DNA from: Saccharopolyspora elongata
GTDB lineage: Bacteria > Actinomycetota > Actinomycetes > Mycobacteriales > Pseudonocardiaceae
Assembly: GCF_004348985.1 (NCBI RefSeq)
Contig: NZ_SMKW01000069.1
Coordinates: 1-51,042, forward strand
Direction: 5' to 3'
Length of the DNA: 51,042 nt
The position numbers and the translations under genes are program-made. The notes below the pieces were generated by a model. It was given only the letters and a program-made list of their open reading frames with translations. It was not told the DNA's origin and did not search any database. Positions 41,343-50,587 of this stretch are shown here, one piece after another. How positions within the stretch are numbered: position 1 is the stretch's first letter; the number at the start of each line of letters is the position of its first letter.

Positions 41343-43748
41343 TCAGAACCCCGGGTAGGGGCCGGCCCAGTCGGGCGTCCAGACCCGCTCCGGCAGTCCG
41401 ACCTGAACGGCCGCGACGTCGAAGACCAACCGATCCACCACGTCTCGAAGCTCCAGCCGCTCCAGCCACTCCCTCGGAAGTCCCTGCTCACCGTTTCGCG
41501 CGCCGTGGAAGCCGCCGACCAGTGGCGCCGCGGCGGGCAGGACCTCGGCCGCGCGCCGCACGGCGGACTCGAAATCGTTGTCCCGCGCCGCGACCACCAC
41601 GGCGACGGCCAGCGCATTCGGAGCCGCACCGTCCTCCACCAGCGCTGACAGCTCGCTCGGAGACGGCGGCGGACCGGTCAGCGTGCAGGAATCCAGCAGG
41701 CGCCGAACGTTCTCGTCCGGCCACTTGACCAGCTCGTCCGCAACCACCTCGATGCCGTCTTCCAGCGTCCCCCCGGACAACACCGTGTTGACCAGGACCG
41801 CGTACGCGCCCGCGCTCAGGTATGCGTCGGGGTGTCCGTGGGTGAGCAGTGCGTTCGCGACGGCCTGCTCGAAAACGCGCTCCGGAATGTCCGACCACGC
41901 CGACAGAGCGATCGCCCTGGGCACCGCAGACGGAGTCCGCGCCCTGTTGATCGGCTTCGAGAACCACCCCGTCACGTCCCTTTCCGCGAAGGCGGACAGC
42001 GCCTCGATGCACACCGGATCCGGGTCGCGACGCTCGAAGAGTTCCGGGACCTTGATCAGCCACCCGGTCGGTTCGGGGACTTCTTTCAAGATGCCCGCGG
42101 TCACGGCCCCATTCCACGGGACGCCCTGGGTGTGCAGCCATCGCAGCAGGCCCAGCAGGCTGATCGTGCGCGGGGTCAGCCTCTTCGTCTGACGCAGCCA
42201 GGTCTCCGTGCGCACCACCGCGTCGAGGCAGAACAGCGTCATCTGGGTCGACGAGGAGAGCCGTCCGTGCACGACCATGTCGGCCAGCGCGGACTCCAAC
42301 GCCGCGAACGGGAAATGCATCCCGATCCCGTAGAACACGGACGCGTCCTTGATGGTCTTGTCGTAGCGCAGTTCCTGGCAGAACTCGTCACTGCTGCGTC
42401 CGAAGACCCTCCGCACGCGCTGGGCATCCCAATAGCCCATGACGCGTTCGCCGTTGCGCCATTCGTTGTCCGTCGTCGTGTCCGACCGACCGCGGGTCTC
42501 CAGCACGACCTGCTCGTCGAGTGTCAACAACTCCGCGACCTTCCCGGTCAGCGCTGCGCCGCGATTCGCGGCAAGATGCGGCTGATCAGCAAGGATGCCG
42601 GGGTCGGCGTTGCCCGAACCGCCGACGGACAAGGTCGGATAACGCCGTTGCCATTCAGCATCATCTCGAGGTTCCGGCGCGAACTGCTCACAAGCATCCT
42701 GCGCCAATCGAAAGAGCAGCTTCCCGCCAGCAAGTCCCCTTGCCCAGTCACCGGAAATATCCGCCACCCCTGAAAAACTCGAACCCATGATCGCCCCGGC
42801 CAGCGCACCCGTGATGGCGCTGTTGCCAGAGTGGTTCACCGCAATCCGCAACGCCTCGTCGAAGCTGGTCTGGGCGGACTGAACCGCGCATACCGCGATG
42901 GCCAACGCGGAGGCAGGCGTGTCTCCAGCGCCCAGGGTTTCGATTTCCTCAGGCGTGATATCCCGGCGAGCCAACGAGAGTCCAGCGTTGAGCGAGTCCA
43001 GCAGCAACGTCCGCTCAGCCCCCAACCGATCGGGATCGACTTCGAGGACCTGATCGAAGGCACGAACGAAGTTACCGGTCAAGATGTTCTGCTGAACCAT
43101 CACCGCAACAGCCTTGGCCGCCGCGGTCGTCTCACCCCATTCACCGGTAACCTGCATAGCTCGTCCTACGAAGCCGAAAACACTATCGCTGAACGAAGCC
43201 CAAATTCCCATCGGGATCGCCGAGTACAACGCGGAGACAGCATCCTCCGGGGACTCGCCCGGGCCAGCGCCGGACATCTTTCCGCGAAGAAGTGCCACGT
43301 TTCGCGAACCGGCGAGGTGGTGCGGCAAGTGCTCAGCCAACCATCCACCCGCGGAACTTCCGCTGATTCCGGAGGGTTCGACAGCCCAAAGGTCGTACGC
43401 GCGCCGCAGCTCGGCTACCGGGTCTACGCCCTTCGTCGCAAGCCGCGCCCGGTCTGCCCTGATGAGACCGTCAATGGTCAACGCCATCAGGACAGCGCCG
43501 TCCGACATGCGCTCGCCGGGTCCAGCCTCCCCTAGCGCTACGACGCCGCGCTCGCCAAACACCTCCTTGATTTCAGACCATCGGGAGGACAGCACGCGAC
43601 GCCCGAGCACATCCCCGATCAAGGCACCAACAACGGCACCCATGAACCGATTCGCGCGCTCGGCGACGAAGCCGCCATGCCGCAGCGCGGTCCACTCATC
43701 CCGCGCACCACTTCGAGCGTCGCCGCCCGCCCCTTCGGCCCTGTCCAT
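41343..43748 (-). CDS. double ADP-ribosylglycohydrolase-like protein, both domains degenerate
   Basis: This is an 801-residue protein. Domain 1 (about 30-370) starts RFMGAVVGALIGDVLGRR but carries SDGAVLMALT in place of DDTQMTLF, and NHSGNSAITGALAG in place of GDSDSTG. Domain 2 (about 440-790) keeps the fold outline (SSSTQMTLF near 497; LLRWLHTQGVPWNG; GHPDAYLSAGAYAVLV) but lacks both metal motifs. I infer a catalytically dead, binding-only protein. The start is ATG 43748; a GTG directly before it is also possible. It is the first gene after the ART toxin, 77 bp downstream, where a cognate immunity gene normally sits. Confidence 0.82.
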   Translation of the reverse strand: MDRAEGAGGDARSGARDEWTALRHGGFVAERANRFMGAVVGALIGDVLGRRVLSSRWSEIKEVFGERGVVALGEAGPGERMSDGAVLMALTIDGLIRADRARLATKGVDPVAELRRAYDLWAVEPSGISGSSAGGWLAEHLPHHLAGSRNVALLRGKMSGAGPGESPEDAVSALYSAIPMGIWASFSDSVFGFVGRAMQVTGEWGETTAAAKAVAVMVQQNILTGNFVRAFDQVLEVDPDRLGAERTLLLDSLNAGLSLARRDITPEEIETLGAGDTPASALAIAVCAVQSAQTSFDEALRIAVNHSGNSAITGALAGAIMGSSFSGVADISGDWARGLAGGKLLFRLAQDACEQFAPEPRDDAEWQRRYPTLSVGGSGNADPGILADQPHLAANRGAALTGKVAELLTLDEQVVLETRGRSDTTTDNEWRNGERVMGYWDAQRVRRVFGRSSDEFCQELRYDKTIKDASVFYGIGMHFPFAALESALADMVVHGRLSSSTQMTLFCLDAVVRTETWLRQTKRLTPRTISLLGLLRWLHTQGVPWNGAVTAGILKEVPEPTGWLIKVPELFERRDPDPVCIEALSAFAERDVTGWFSKPINRARTPSAVPRAIALSAWSDIPERVFEQAVANALLTHGHPDAYLSAGAYAVLVNTVLSGGTLEDGIEVVADELVKWPDENVRRLLDSCTLTGPPPSPSELSALVEDGAAPNALAVAVVVAARDNDFESAVRRAAEVLPAAAPLVGGFHGARNGEQGLPREWLERLELRDVVDRLVFDVAAVQVGLPERVWTPDWAGPYPGF

Positions 43749-43825
43749 CACAACCCATCCGCTCTTCGACTGAAAAGCTCATCGACACTTGACGCCGCAG
43801 TGCATTCCACACACCCGCGCAGCGC

Positions 43826-46800
43826 TTATCCGAACCCGTCCAGCATATTCGAAATATTGGGCTTGCGAGCCTCTTGCGACGGCGTGTAGTCGAGCTTCGG
43901 CGGCGGCGGCAACTTCCCGTCCGGGATATCTTCGACCAGCACTTGGTCAAGCTTGATGTGCCACTTTCCCTTAGCCTCGTCGAACCACTTGTCAACAACC
44001 TTGAACACACAGCCCGGCGGAAGCAAGACTTCCGCTTCCCCGGTGTTGGGGTTGATGAATCGTATATCCTTCCCGGTTTTGAGGTTCATATGAAGTTCAA
44101 CATTGCCCGGAAACTTACTCTTGGGCTGCGACGGATTGTCCGGGTCAGGCCGCACACTTGTGCTCGTGAAAGAATTTTCGGTGACAAGCTCGCCGGGGTT
44201 ATACCCTGCCGCAATAGCGGCCGCAAAATCAGGGTTGCCCGTATTGATAACCCGGTGGGCAGGACCGCTGAAATCTGGGATCTGATTGAGAGCGGAGACC
44301 ATAACCTCAATCTTGTCCCGATATTTAGCAATCGCCTCCGGGTCCTGTCGCCGAAGCGCGTCATTCATCTCATAGAAGTGACCCGGCTGCGTGTACGCAT
44401 AAAGCTGCAGCTTCTCAACATCGCTCATACTCCGAATTCGCTGAGCGAGATCTGGATCGATGGATTCGATCTCCTTGAGGTTCTTCGCAAGCAGATCGTC
44501 GCGATCTTTCGCAAGCTTGACACCTTCCGGATCTCGCCCATATTCCCCCCGAACAGCCTTTTCAGTCACCTCATCTGCACGGAAGTTTCGATCCGAGATC
44601 CGTTCCATGAATTCGTCGGGATCAATGGAATCTCGATCGAAATCCACACTCTCGTCGGGACGGTCGAAATCAGACTTCGGCGCATCGCCGTAGCCACCCG
44701 AATCAGCGGACTTCAAATCAGGGGCATCACCCTGCGGATCGGGCTTCGGATCGAACGGCCTCCAACCATCCGCTTCCTGCTTCGGCGCATCCACCTCGGA
44801 GTGCCCCGGCGACTGCGGATCGGGCTTCGGGTCGAACGGGCTCCAATCGTCCGCATGCTGCTTGGGTGCGTCTACCTCGGAGTGCCCCGACGGGGCCGGG
44901 TCCGGCTTCGGGTCGAACGGGCTCCAGTCATCCGCGTCCTGCTTGGGCGCATTCGTCGTGGAATCCGTTGCGGCGGGCGCTTCGGTTTCCAGGTTTTCGC
45001 GGTTTTTGGGCGGGCTGGCCGGCTCGGACGGTTCGAAGTCGTTCCGCCACGTCGACGAGTCCGCTGCCGGAGCTTCCGGCGCGTTCGACCGCTCGGGTTC
45101 GAAGTCGTTCTGCCAGCTTTCGGCTTGCTGGTTGGTTCTCGGCGTGGTCGTGTCCGTCGGTTTGCCCGGCTCCGGGGCGTGCGGCGGCGCATCGGCCGGC
45201 TTCGACCCGGGGCCGTTGGTCTCGGCGGGTGGTGCGTCCGAGCGGTGGCCGGTGGGTGCCTGGGGCGAAGTGCCCGGGCCTTGTGCGGAATCCGGTCGGC
45301 GCGGGGCTTCCGGTGATTGCGGTTGCCGGGGGCCGCTGACGTCTGCCGGTGGTTGGGCAGGACGCGGACTTCCAGGCGTCTGCGGTTGGCCGCCGGGCGC
45401 CCTCGTTTGGGACGACAGGCCGTCCATGCGAGGGCCTCGGACATCCACCGGCGGCGCCGCCTGGCGCGGAGCCGCAGGCGCTGGGCGCGGACCGCTGACA
45501 TCCGCAGGCGGCGGTGCCGACGGACGCGCAGATGGCGCTGCGGGCTGCTGAGGCGCGCTCGGCTGCCGACTTGCCGGGAACTGCGGTGCCTGGCGTTGCT
45601 GACCTGCGGCGGGTTGTGCTCCTGCAGGTCGGTTGGGCTGCTGGGGCGTTTGCTGCGCATTCGCAGCGGGCGGCTGCTGACGCGTCCCTTGCTGCTGCTG
45701 CGGCGTGGCTGCCGGGGGTTGCTGCTGACGTGCAAGCGGCGGCTGTTGCCCGAACTGCGGCGCAGCAGCCGGCGGCTGTTGTGGTTGCCGCGGAGGTTGT
45801 GCCGGTTGCTGCTGCATCGGCTGCGGCTGCTGACCGGCATGTGGTGCCGCAGGCGGCTGCTGCCCAGCGTGCGGGGGTGCAGGTTGCTGCCAGGCGCGCG
45901 GAGCGGCTGGTTGCTGGTGGATCGGTTGTTGTCCCGCGTGTGGGGCAGCCGGTTGCTGGTAGTTCGGTTGCTGCGGAGCCTGCTGCTGCATCGGCTGCTG
46001 CGGCGGCGATTGCTGAGGTGCCGCAGGGTGCTGTCCGGCCTGCTGGTGCGATCCGTATCCGGACTGCGCTGTCATCGGCTGCGGAGCCTGAGCAGGCTGC
46101 GAATGCGGCGCAGCGGGTGGCGTTTGCTGGGCCTGACCTGCGTTCGGTGCCGACTGGTGTCCCGGTCCTGCCTGCGGCGGACCGCCGTGGGGCACCTGCT
46201 GCGGCGGGTTGTTCGGGACGAACTGGCCGGTGTTCCGGTCGACGTAGCCCGCGGGTTCCCACTGGTGGTTCTGCGGGTTGAACCGGCCCAGGTCGTGGTA
46301 GCCGTCGGCGTCGCGGTGGACCGGGATCCAGCGGCCGAACTCGTCGGTTCGGCCGTGCGCGACCCACGCGCCGCTTTGGTCGTAGTGCCCGTTGGGGACC
46401 AGTTGCCCGTTGGCGTTCAGGTGTCCCGGCACCCAGCGGTTGAGGTTGTCGAGCTGGCCGTGCGGGATCCACTTGCCATGGACGTCGAACTCGCCGTGCG
46501 GCACGAACTCGCCGTTCGGCATGAGGTGGCCGGGGACCGGCTCGTTGTAGGCGTCGGGCCGCGAATGCCAACCGCCCCAGGCGGGACCGCCCGGATGCTG
46601 GAACTCCTTCGGCGGCTGATCGCCGTAGCCGCGCTGGTGGGCTGCGTCGGCTTGGTGGCCGAAGCGGGTCCACTCCGGTTCGTGGCCCGGGGGGAACGGG
46701 CTGTCGTGGACCGCTTTCGTTCCGTCCGGGCTGAAGCTGACCCATTGGCCCGGCTCGTCGAAGCGCGGTTGCGGCGTGCCCGAGGCGTCCACGTCGAACT

Positions 46801-49800
46801 CCGCGCGGCTGCCGCTGGCGTACATGTTGCCGAAGTTGTCGACCCAGGCGTCCTTGTTGGGCGCCAGGACCTCCACGCCGAGTTCCTTCGAGAGCTGCTG
46901 GGCGAAGTTCGGGGAGCCGTCCGGCAGGTCGGCGCCGGTCTGGCAGGACAGCAGGCGCACCGGCTCGCCGTGCTTGTAGCCCGGCGCGCCCTTGATGATC
47001 TCGGCCAGCTCCTTGGCCGAGAGCTCCTTGCCGTTGAAGCTCACGCCGTTCGGGCTGCCGTGGACCTCGACCGTGAAGCGCTTCGGGTCAACGGCCGGCC
47101 GCGGCATGCGCTGGGCGAAGTCCTGCGCCCGGTTGAAGTGGGAGCGCGGGAGGTCCCGGATCATCGAGAGCCCGGAATCCGTGTTTCGGATCGCGAGGCC
47201 CCTTCCGCCGAGCTTCTCGCGCAGCTCGTCGGAGATGTCCAGCGGCTCGCCCTCGCCGACCCTGTTATTCCAGCGGTGCTCGAACGGATTCTTCGGCGGC
47301 CTTTCGGCGGCCATGGACTCCGAAGTGGAGCGCGGCGGCGCGTCCGGGGCCGCCGGTTCCGGGGCGTGCGGGGTGTCCGGCTTGTGGTAGCCGAGGGACT
47401 CGGCGCGGATCCGGGCGTCCTCGGCCATCCGCTGCTGCCAGCCGGGGCCCCAGTGGCGGACACCTTCGCCCTTGACGTGCGCGAAGTCCTCGTGCTTCAC
47501 GTCCGCGTACGGGTAGCGATCGGCGTCGGCGTGCCGGGCCGCCTGCGGGCGGATCGGCTGCGGCGCGTGCGGTGCGTCAGGGCGCGTGCCGTCGGCGTGT
47601 GGCGCATCGGGGCGCGGCGCCTCGACGCGGGGCGCATCCGGGCGCGGGGCGTCCGGATGGGTGCCCTGCGGGCGCGGATTGGCCGGGTCGTTCAGGCGGG
47701 ACGGGGTTTCCGGGTGCCGCTGGCGCGGCATCTCCGGACCGCCGTCCGTCCGTCCATTGCGGACAGATCCATCGGGGCCACCGGGGCGTGATGGGCCGTC
47801 GGGGCGGGCCGAGCCGTTCGGACCGTCCGGGCGCGACGGAGCGTCCGGGCGTGCGGGGCCGTCTGGACGCATCGGACCGTTGGGCCGCGACGGGGCGTCT
47901 GGCCGAACCGAGCCATCCGGTCGCATCGGACCGTTCGGCCGCGACGGGGCGTCCGGAGCGCCTGGACTCGTCGGGCCGTTGGGGCGGGACGGGGCGTCCG
48001 GACGCGGTGCGCCGTTCGGCGCGTCTGGACGCCCCGGACCGTTCGGGCGCGCCGGGGCATTCGGGCCGTCCGGGCCGTTCGGCCTGGCCGGGGCGTCCGG
48101 GTGTGCCGATCCGCTGGGACCGTTCGGGCGCATCGGAGCGTCGGGCCGCGCCGAGCCGTTCGGGTTCGCCGGGGCATCCGCGCGCGCCGGGCCGTTGGGG
48201 TGTCCGGGCCTGTTCGCATGCGCCGGACCTCCCGGCCCGCCGGGCCGGACCGGTCCTGCCGGGCCGTCGGCCCGCGGCGACCCTGCGGGGCCTCCCGGCT
48301 GCGCCGGGCGCTGACCGGCTCCGCCGGGGCGGTGCGGCGCGTCCGGCTGCGCCGGTCCGCTCCTCGCCGGGGTGCCCTCGGGGCCGCGTGGCCGCGGCGC
48401 CTCGGGGGCGCGTCCGCTGGGCATGCTTCGCCCGGCTGCGCCGGGGCTTCTGGGCGTGCCCGTCCAGCCACCGCCCGAGCCCGGGCGGCTGCCGCCCGGC
48501 GAGGAGGACGGTGCGCCTCCCGGCGCGCCTGCGGCCGCGCCACCAGCGGCTCCGCCTCCGGTGGCGGGCTGGTCCGGGCGTGCCGAGGGAGCGTTGGGGG
48601 GCGGTGCGGCGACGCCCATGTCCGCCGGTCGTTCCGGCGCGCTCACGCTGGCGCTCGAAGTGTGGGCCGGGGTGGACGGCGGGCGGTTCGAGACGTCCGG
48701 GCCGAAACCGCTTCCGGTGGGAGCCGGGCTGCCGCCCGAGCCACCACCATGCGCCGGGCCACCGCCGGAACCGCCACCGAAATGAGCCGGGCCGCCCCCG
48801 GAACCGCCGCCTACATGCGGCGATCCGCCCGAGCCGAAGTTCGCGCCCGAGCCGCTCCCGCCGGTCGCCGATCCGCCGCCGGAGTGCGATCCCGCACCGG
48901 TACCACCGGCCGACGGCCCATCCGGGGCCGATGCCACGCGCGGGCTGCCTTCCGGGGCTGCGGACCGCACGTCCGCGCCGCCGTGGCCACTCGGCCCGGT
49001 GTCCATTGAGGACGCGCTTCGCGGCGCATCGGCCGATCCGCCGGGGCTCGTGTCGGCGGCGCTGCGACCGGACGATTCCGGCGCGTGCGGGGCCGAATCC
49101 GTACCGGCGCGCGGCGAATCCGAACCGCTCGGCGTACCCGAGGAGCCGGAACCGCCGTGCGAACCGGAACCATCGGCCGAAGAACCGGAACCGCCATGGG
49201 AACCCGAACCATCGGGCGACGAGCCGGAGCCACCGGGCGAAGAACCTTGCGAATCCGGGCCGTTCGATGAGGAACCCGAACCGCCGTGCGAACCCGAGCC
49301 GGGAGCGTCGGTGCCGCCGCCCGTCGACGTGGAGCCGGAACCGCTGCCCGAGGGACTCGAAGTCGAGCCGCTACCCGACCCCGTTCCGCCGCCAGGAGAA
49401 CCGGAGCCATCGCCGGTCGAGCCGCTGCCCGAACCCGGTCCCTCACCTGAAGGCCCCGAGCCGCTGCCCGATCCCGTTCCACCGTCCGTCGAACCGGAAC
49501 CGTCCCCGGTCGAGCCGGAGCCCGTCCCGGTCGAGCCCGATCCCGTTCCGCTGCCCGAGGAACCCGGCCCGGTCCCGGACGAGCCGCTGTCGCTCTCGCC
49601 GTCCGAGCCGCCGCCGGGGGCGTCCGGGCCGCCGAACTTGGCGTTGTGCTTGCCGACGATGTCCGTGCCGAAGACGTCGTCGACCTTCTTCCAGGTCTTC
49701 TCCGCCAGCTTGTCGCCCAGCTTGCCCGCGACGTCCAGCTTGTCCGCGACCTTGCCGACGTTGGTCGCCGCGGTCTTCACGCCGTCGGCCGCTCGTTTCC

Positions 49801-50587
49801 CCAGCTTGCCGAGGGCCTTCATGATGTCGCCGAAGACCTCGACCAGCTTGGCCAGCTTCGGCGCCACGTTGCTGATCGTCTTGATCAGCTTGGTGACGAT
49901 CTCGGTGATCTTGCCGACCGTCCTGGCGATGAACGAGACCGCCTGCGGCACCACCCAGGCCAGCGAGACACCCGGCGGGGCCAGCGCTTCCAGCGCGTAG
50001 GTGATCAGCCGCGAGATGCAGTCGGCGACCAGGTCGCGGACGAATTCGCGGACGAACGAGACGACCTCGCCCATCACCGTGACCACGGTGCTGATCGTGT
50101 TGGCCAGTTCCGCGGCACCGGCGAGGGCTTCGCCCTTCTCCCCCGCCTGCTGGCGGTAGGCGTCGCCGGCCGCGCCGGTCCACTGCGCGGTGTCGGCCTT
50201 GACCGCGTCGTTGTACTGGGTGGCGGCCTCGCCCACCGCCTTGCTGACGTTGGCCCAGGTCTCGCCGTACGCCTTGACCCCGTCCGGGTCGCCGGCGAAC
50301 CAGTCCAGCGCCTCCTTCAGCGGCTCGACGTGCTCGATCAGCCACGAGAGGCCGTAGGACAGCAGGGTGCCGATCGGGTCGGTGGCGATGCTGAGGACTT
50401 CCAGCGCCAGCCCGCCGTAGGCCAGCCCGCTCTCGACCCAGCTCGAACCGTCGTTCAGCGACGAGACGTCGTTGATGGACTCGGCGATGCCGATCCCGGT
50501 GCCCCACCCGGCGTCGCCGGTGCCCGCGGTGAGCGGGCCGGGGCCGTCCGGATTCTCCTTCTGCTGCGCGACGAGCGGGTTGCTCAT
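43826..50587 (-). CDS. type VII-associated polymorphic toxin with C-terminal ADP-ribosyltransferase
   Basis: This is a 2253-residue protein. Residues 1-320 are helical with a WXG-type turn (W136-T-G138) and hydrophobic stretches, the delivery end of ESX polymorphic toxins. Residues about 320-700 are Ser/Gly and Gly repeats, and 700-1060 Pro-rich PNGPxRPDAP units. Residues about 1120-1265 hold a possible caspase-like protease (VHGSPNGVSFNG His; VRLLSCQTGAD Cys). About 1355-1470 carry W-x-P-x-G repeats, then Gln/Pro-rich sequence. Residues about 1983-2253 are an ADP-ribosyltransferase with R2112, S2142-T-S2144 and E2184-x-E2186, the arginine-specific R-S-E pattern. The DNA of this tip is clearly poorer in GC. 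Its ATG overlaps the stop of the small ESX gene (ATGA). ARH genes follow. Confidence 0.87.
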   Translation of the reverse strand: MSNPLVAQQKENPDGPGPLTAGTGDAGWGTGIGIAESINDVSSLNDGSSWVESGLAYGGLALEVLSIATDPIGTLLSYGLSWLIEHVEPLKEALDWFAGDPDGVKAYGETWANVSKAVGEAATQYNDAVKADTAQWTGAAGDAYRQQAGEKGEALAGAAELANTISTVVTVMGEVVSFVREFVRDLVADCISRLITYALEALAPPGVSLAWVVPQAVSFIARTVGKITEIVTKLIKTISNVAPKLAKLVEVFGDIMKALGKLGKRAADGVKTAATNVGKVADKLDVAGKLGDKLAEKTWKKVDDVFGTDIVGKHNAKFGGPDAPGGGSDGESDSGSSGTGPGSSGSGTGSGSTGTGSGSTGDGSGSTDGGTGSGSGSGPSGEGPGSGSGSTGDGSGSPGGGTGSGSGSTSSPSGSGSGSTSTGGGTDAPGSGSHGGSGSSSNGPDSQGSSPGGSGSSPDGSGSHGGSGSSADGSGSHGGSGSSGTPSGSDSPRAGTDSAPHAPESSGRSAADTSPGGSADAPRSASSMDTGPSGHGGADVRSAAPEGSPRVASAPDGPSAGGTGAGSHSGGGSATGGSGSGANFGSGGSPHVGGGSGGGPAHFGGGSGGGPAHGGGSGGSPAPTGSGFGPDVSNRPPSTPAHTSSASVSAPERPADMGVAAPPPNAPSARPDQPATGGGAAGGAAAGAPGGAPSSSPGGSRPGSGGGWTGTPRSPGAAGRSMPSGRAPEAPRPRGPEGTPARSGPAQPDAPHRPGGAGQRPAQPGGPAGSPRADGPAGPVRPGGPGGPAHANRPGHPNGPARADAPANPNGSARPDAPMRPNGPSGSAHPDAPARPNGPDGPNAPARPNGPGRPDAPNGAPRPDAPSRPNGPTSPGAPDAPSRPNGPMRPDGSVRPDAPSRPNGPMRPDGPARPDAPSRPDGPNGSARPDGPSRPGGPDGSVRNGRTDGGPEMPRQRHPETPSRLNDPANPRPQGTHPDAPRPDAPRVEAPRPDAPHADGTRPDAPHAPQPIRPQAARHADADRYPYADVKHEDFAHVKGEGVRHWGPGWQQRMAEDARIRAESLGYHKPDTPHAPEPAAPDAPPRSTSESMAAERPPKNPFEHRWNNRVGEGEPLDISDELREKLGGRGLAIRNTDSGLSMIRDLPRSHFNRAQDFAQRMPRPAVDPKRFTVEVHGSPNGVSFNGKELSAKELAEIIKGAPGYKHGEPVRLLSCQTGADLPDGSPNFAQQLSKELGVEVLAPNKDAWVDNFGNMYASGSRAEFDVDASGTPQPRFDEPGQWVSFSPDGTKAVHDSPFPPGHEPEWTRFGHQADAAHQRGYGDQPPKEFQHPGGPAWGGWHSRPDAYNEPVPGHLMPNGEFVPHGEFDVHGKWIPHGQLDNLNRWVPGHLNANGQLVPNGHYDQSGAWVAHGRTDEFGRWIPVHRDADGYHDLGRFNPQNHQWEPAGYVDRNTGQFVPNNPPQQVPHGGPPQAGPGHQSAPNAGQAQQTPPAAPHSQPAQAPQPMTAQSGYGSHQQAGQHPAAPQQSPPQQPMQQQAPQQPNYQQPAAPHAGQQPIHQQPAAPRAWQQPAPPHAGQQPPAAPHAGQQPQPMQQQPAQPPRQPQQPPAAAPQFGQQPPLARQQQPPAATPQQQQGTRQQPPAANAQQTPQQPNRPAGAQPAAGQQRQAPQFPASRQPSAPQQPAAPSARPSAPPPADVSGPRPAPAAPRQAAPPVDVRGPRMDGLSSQTRAPGGQPQTPGSPRPAQPPADVSGPRQPQSPEAPRRPDSAQGPGTSPQAPTGHRSDAPPAETNGPGSKPADAPPHAPEPGKPTDTTTPRTNQQAESWQNDFEPERSNAPEAPAADSSTWRNDFEPSEPASPPKNRENLETEAPAATDSTTNAPKQDADDWSPFDPKPDPAPSGHSEVDAPKQHADDWSPFDPKPDPQSPGHSEVDAPKQEADGWRPFDPKPDPQGDAPDLKSADSGGYGDAPKSDFDRPDESVDFDRDSIDPDEFMERISDRNFRADEVTEKAVRGEYGRDPEGVKLAKDRDDLLAKNLKEIESIDPDLAQRIRSMSDVEKLQLYAYTQPGHFYEMNDALRRQDPEAIAKYRDKIEVMVSALNQIPDFSGPAHRVINTGNPDFAAAIAAGYNPGELVTENSFTSTSVRPDPDNPSQPKSKFPGNVELHMNLKTGKDIRFINPNTGEAEVLLPPGCVFKVVDKWFDEAKGKWHIKLDQVLVEDIPDGKLPPPPKLDYTPSQEARKPNISNMLDGFG

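Noticed and set aside
45317..47791. Long plus-strand frame opposite the toxin gene
   Set aside because: Low-complexity Arg/Leu/Val product mirroring the Pro/Gln-rich repeats of the toxin; no start signal.
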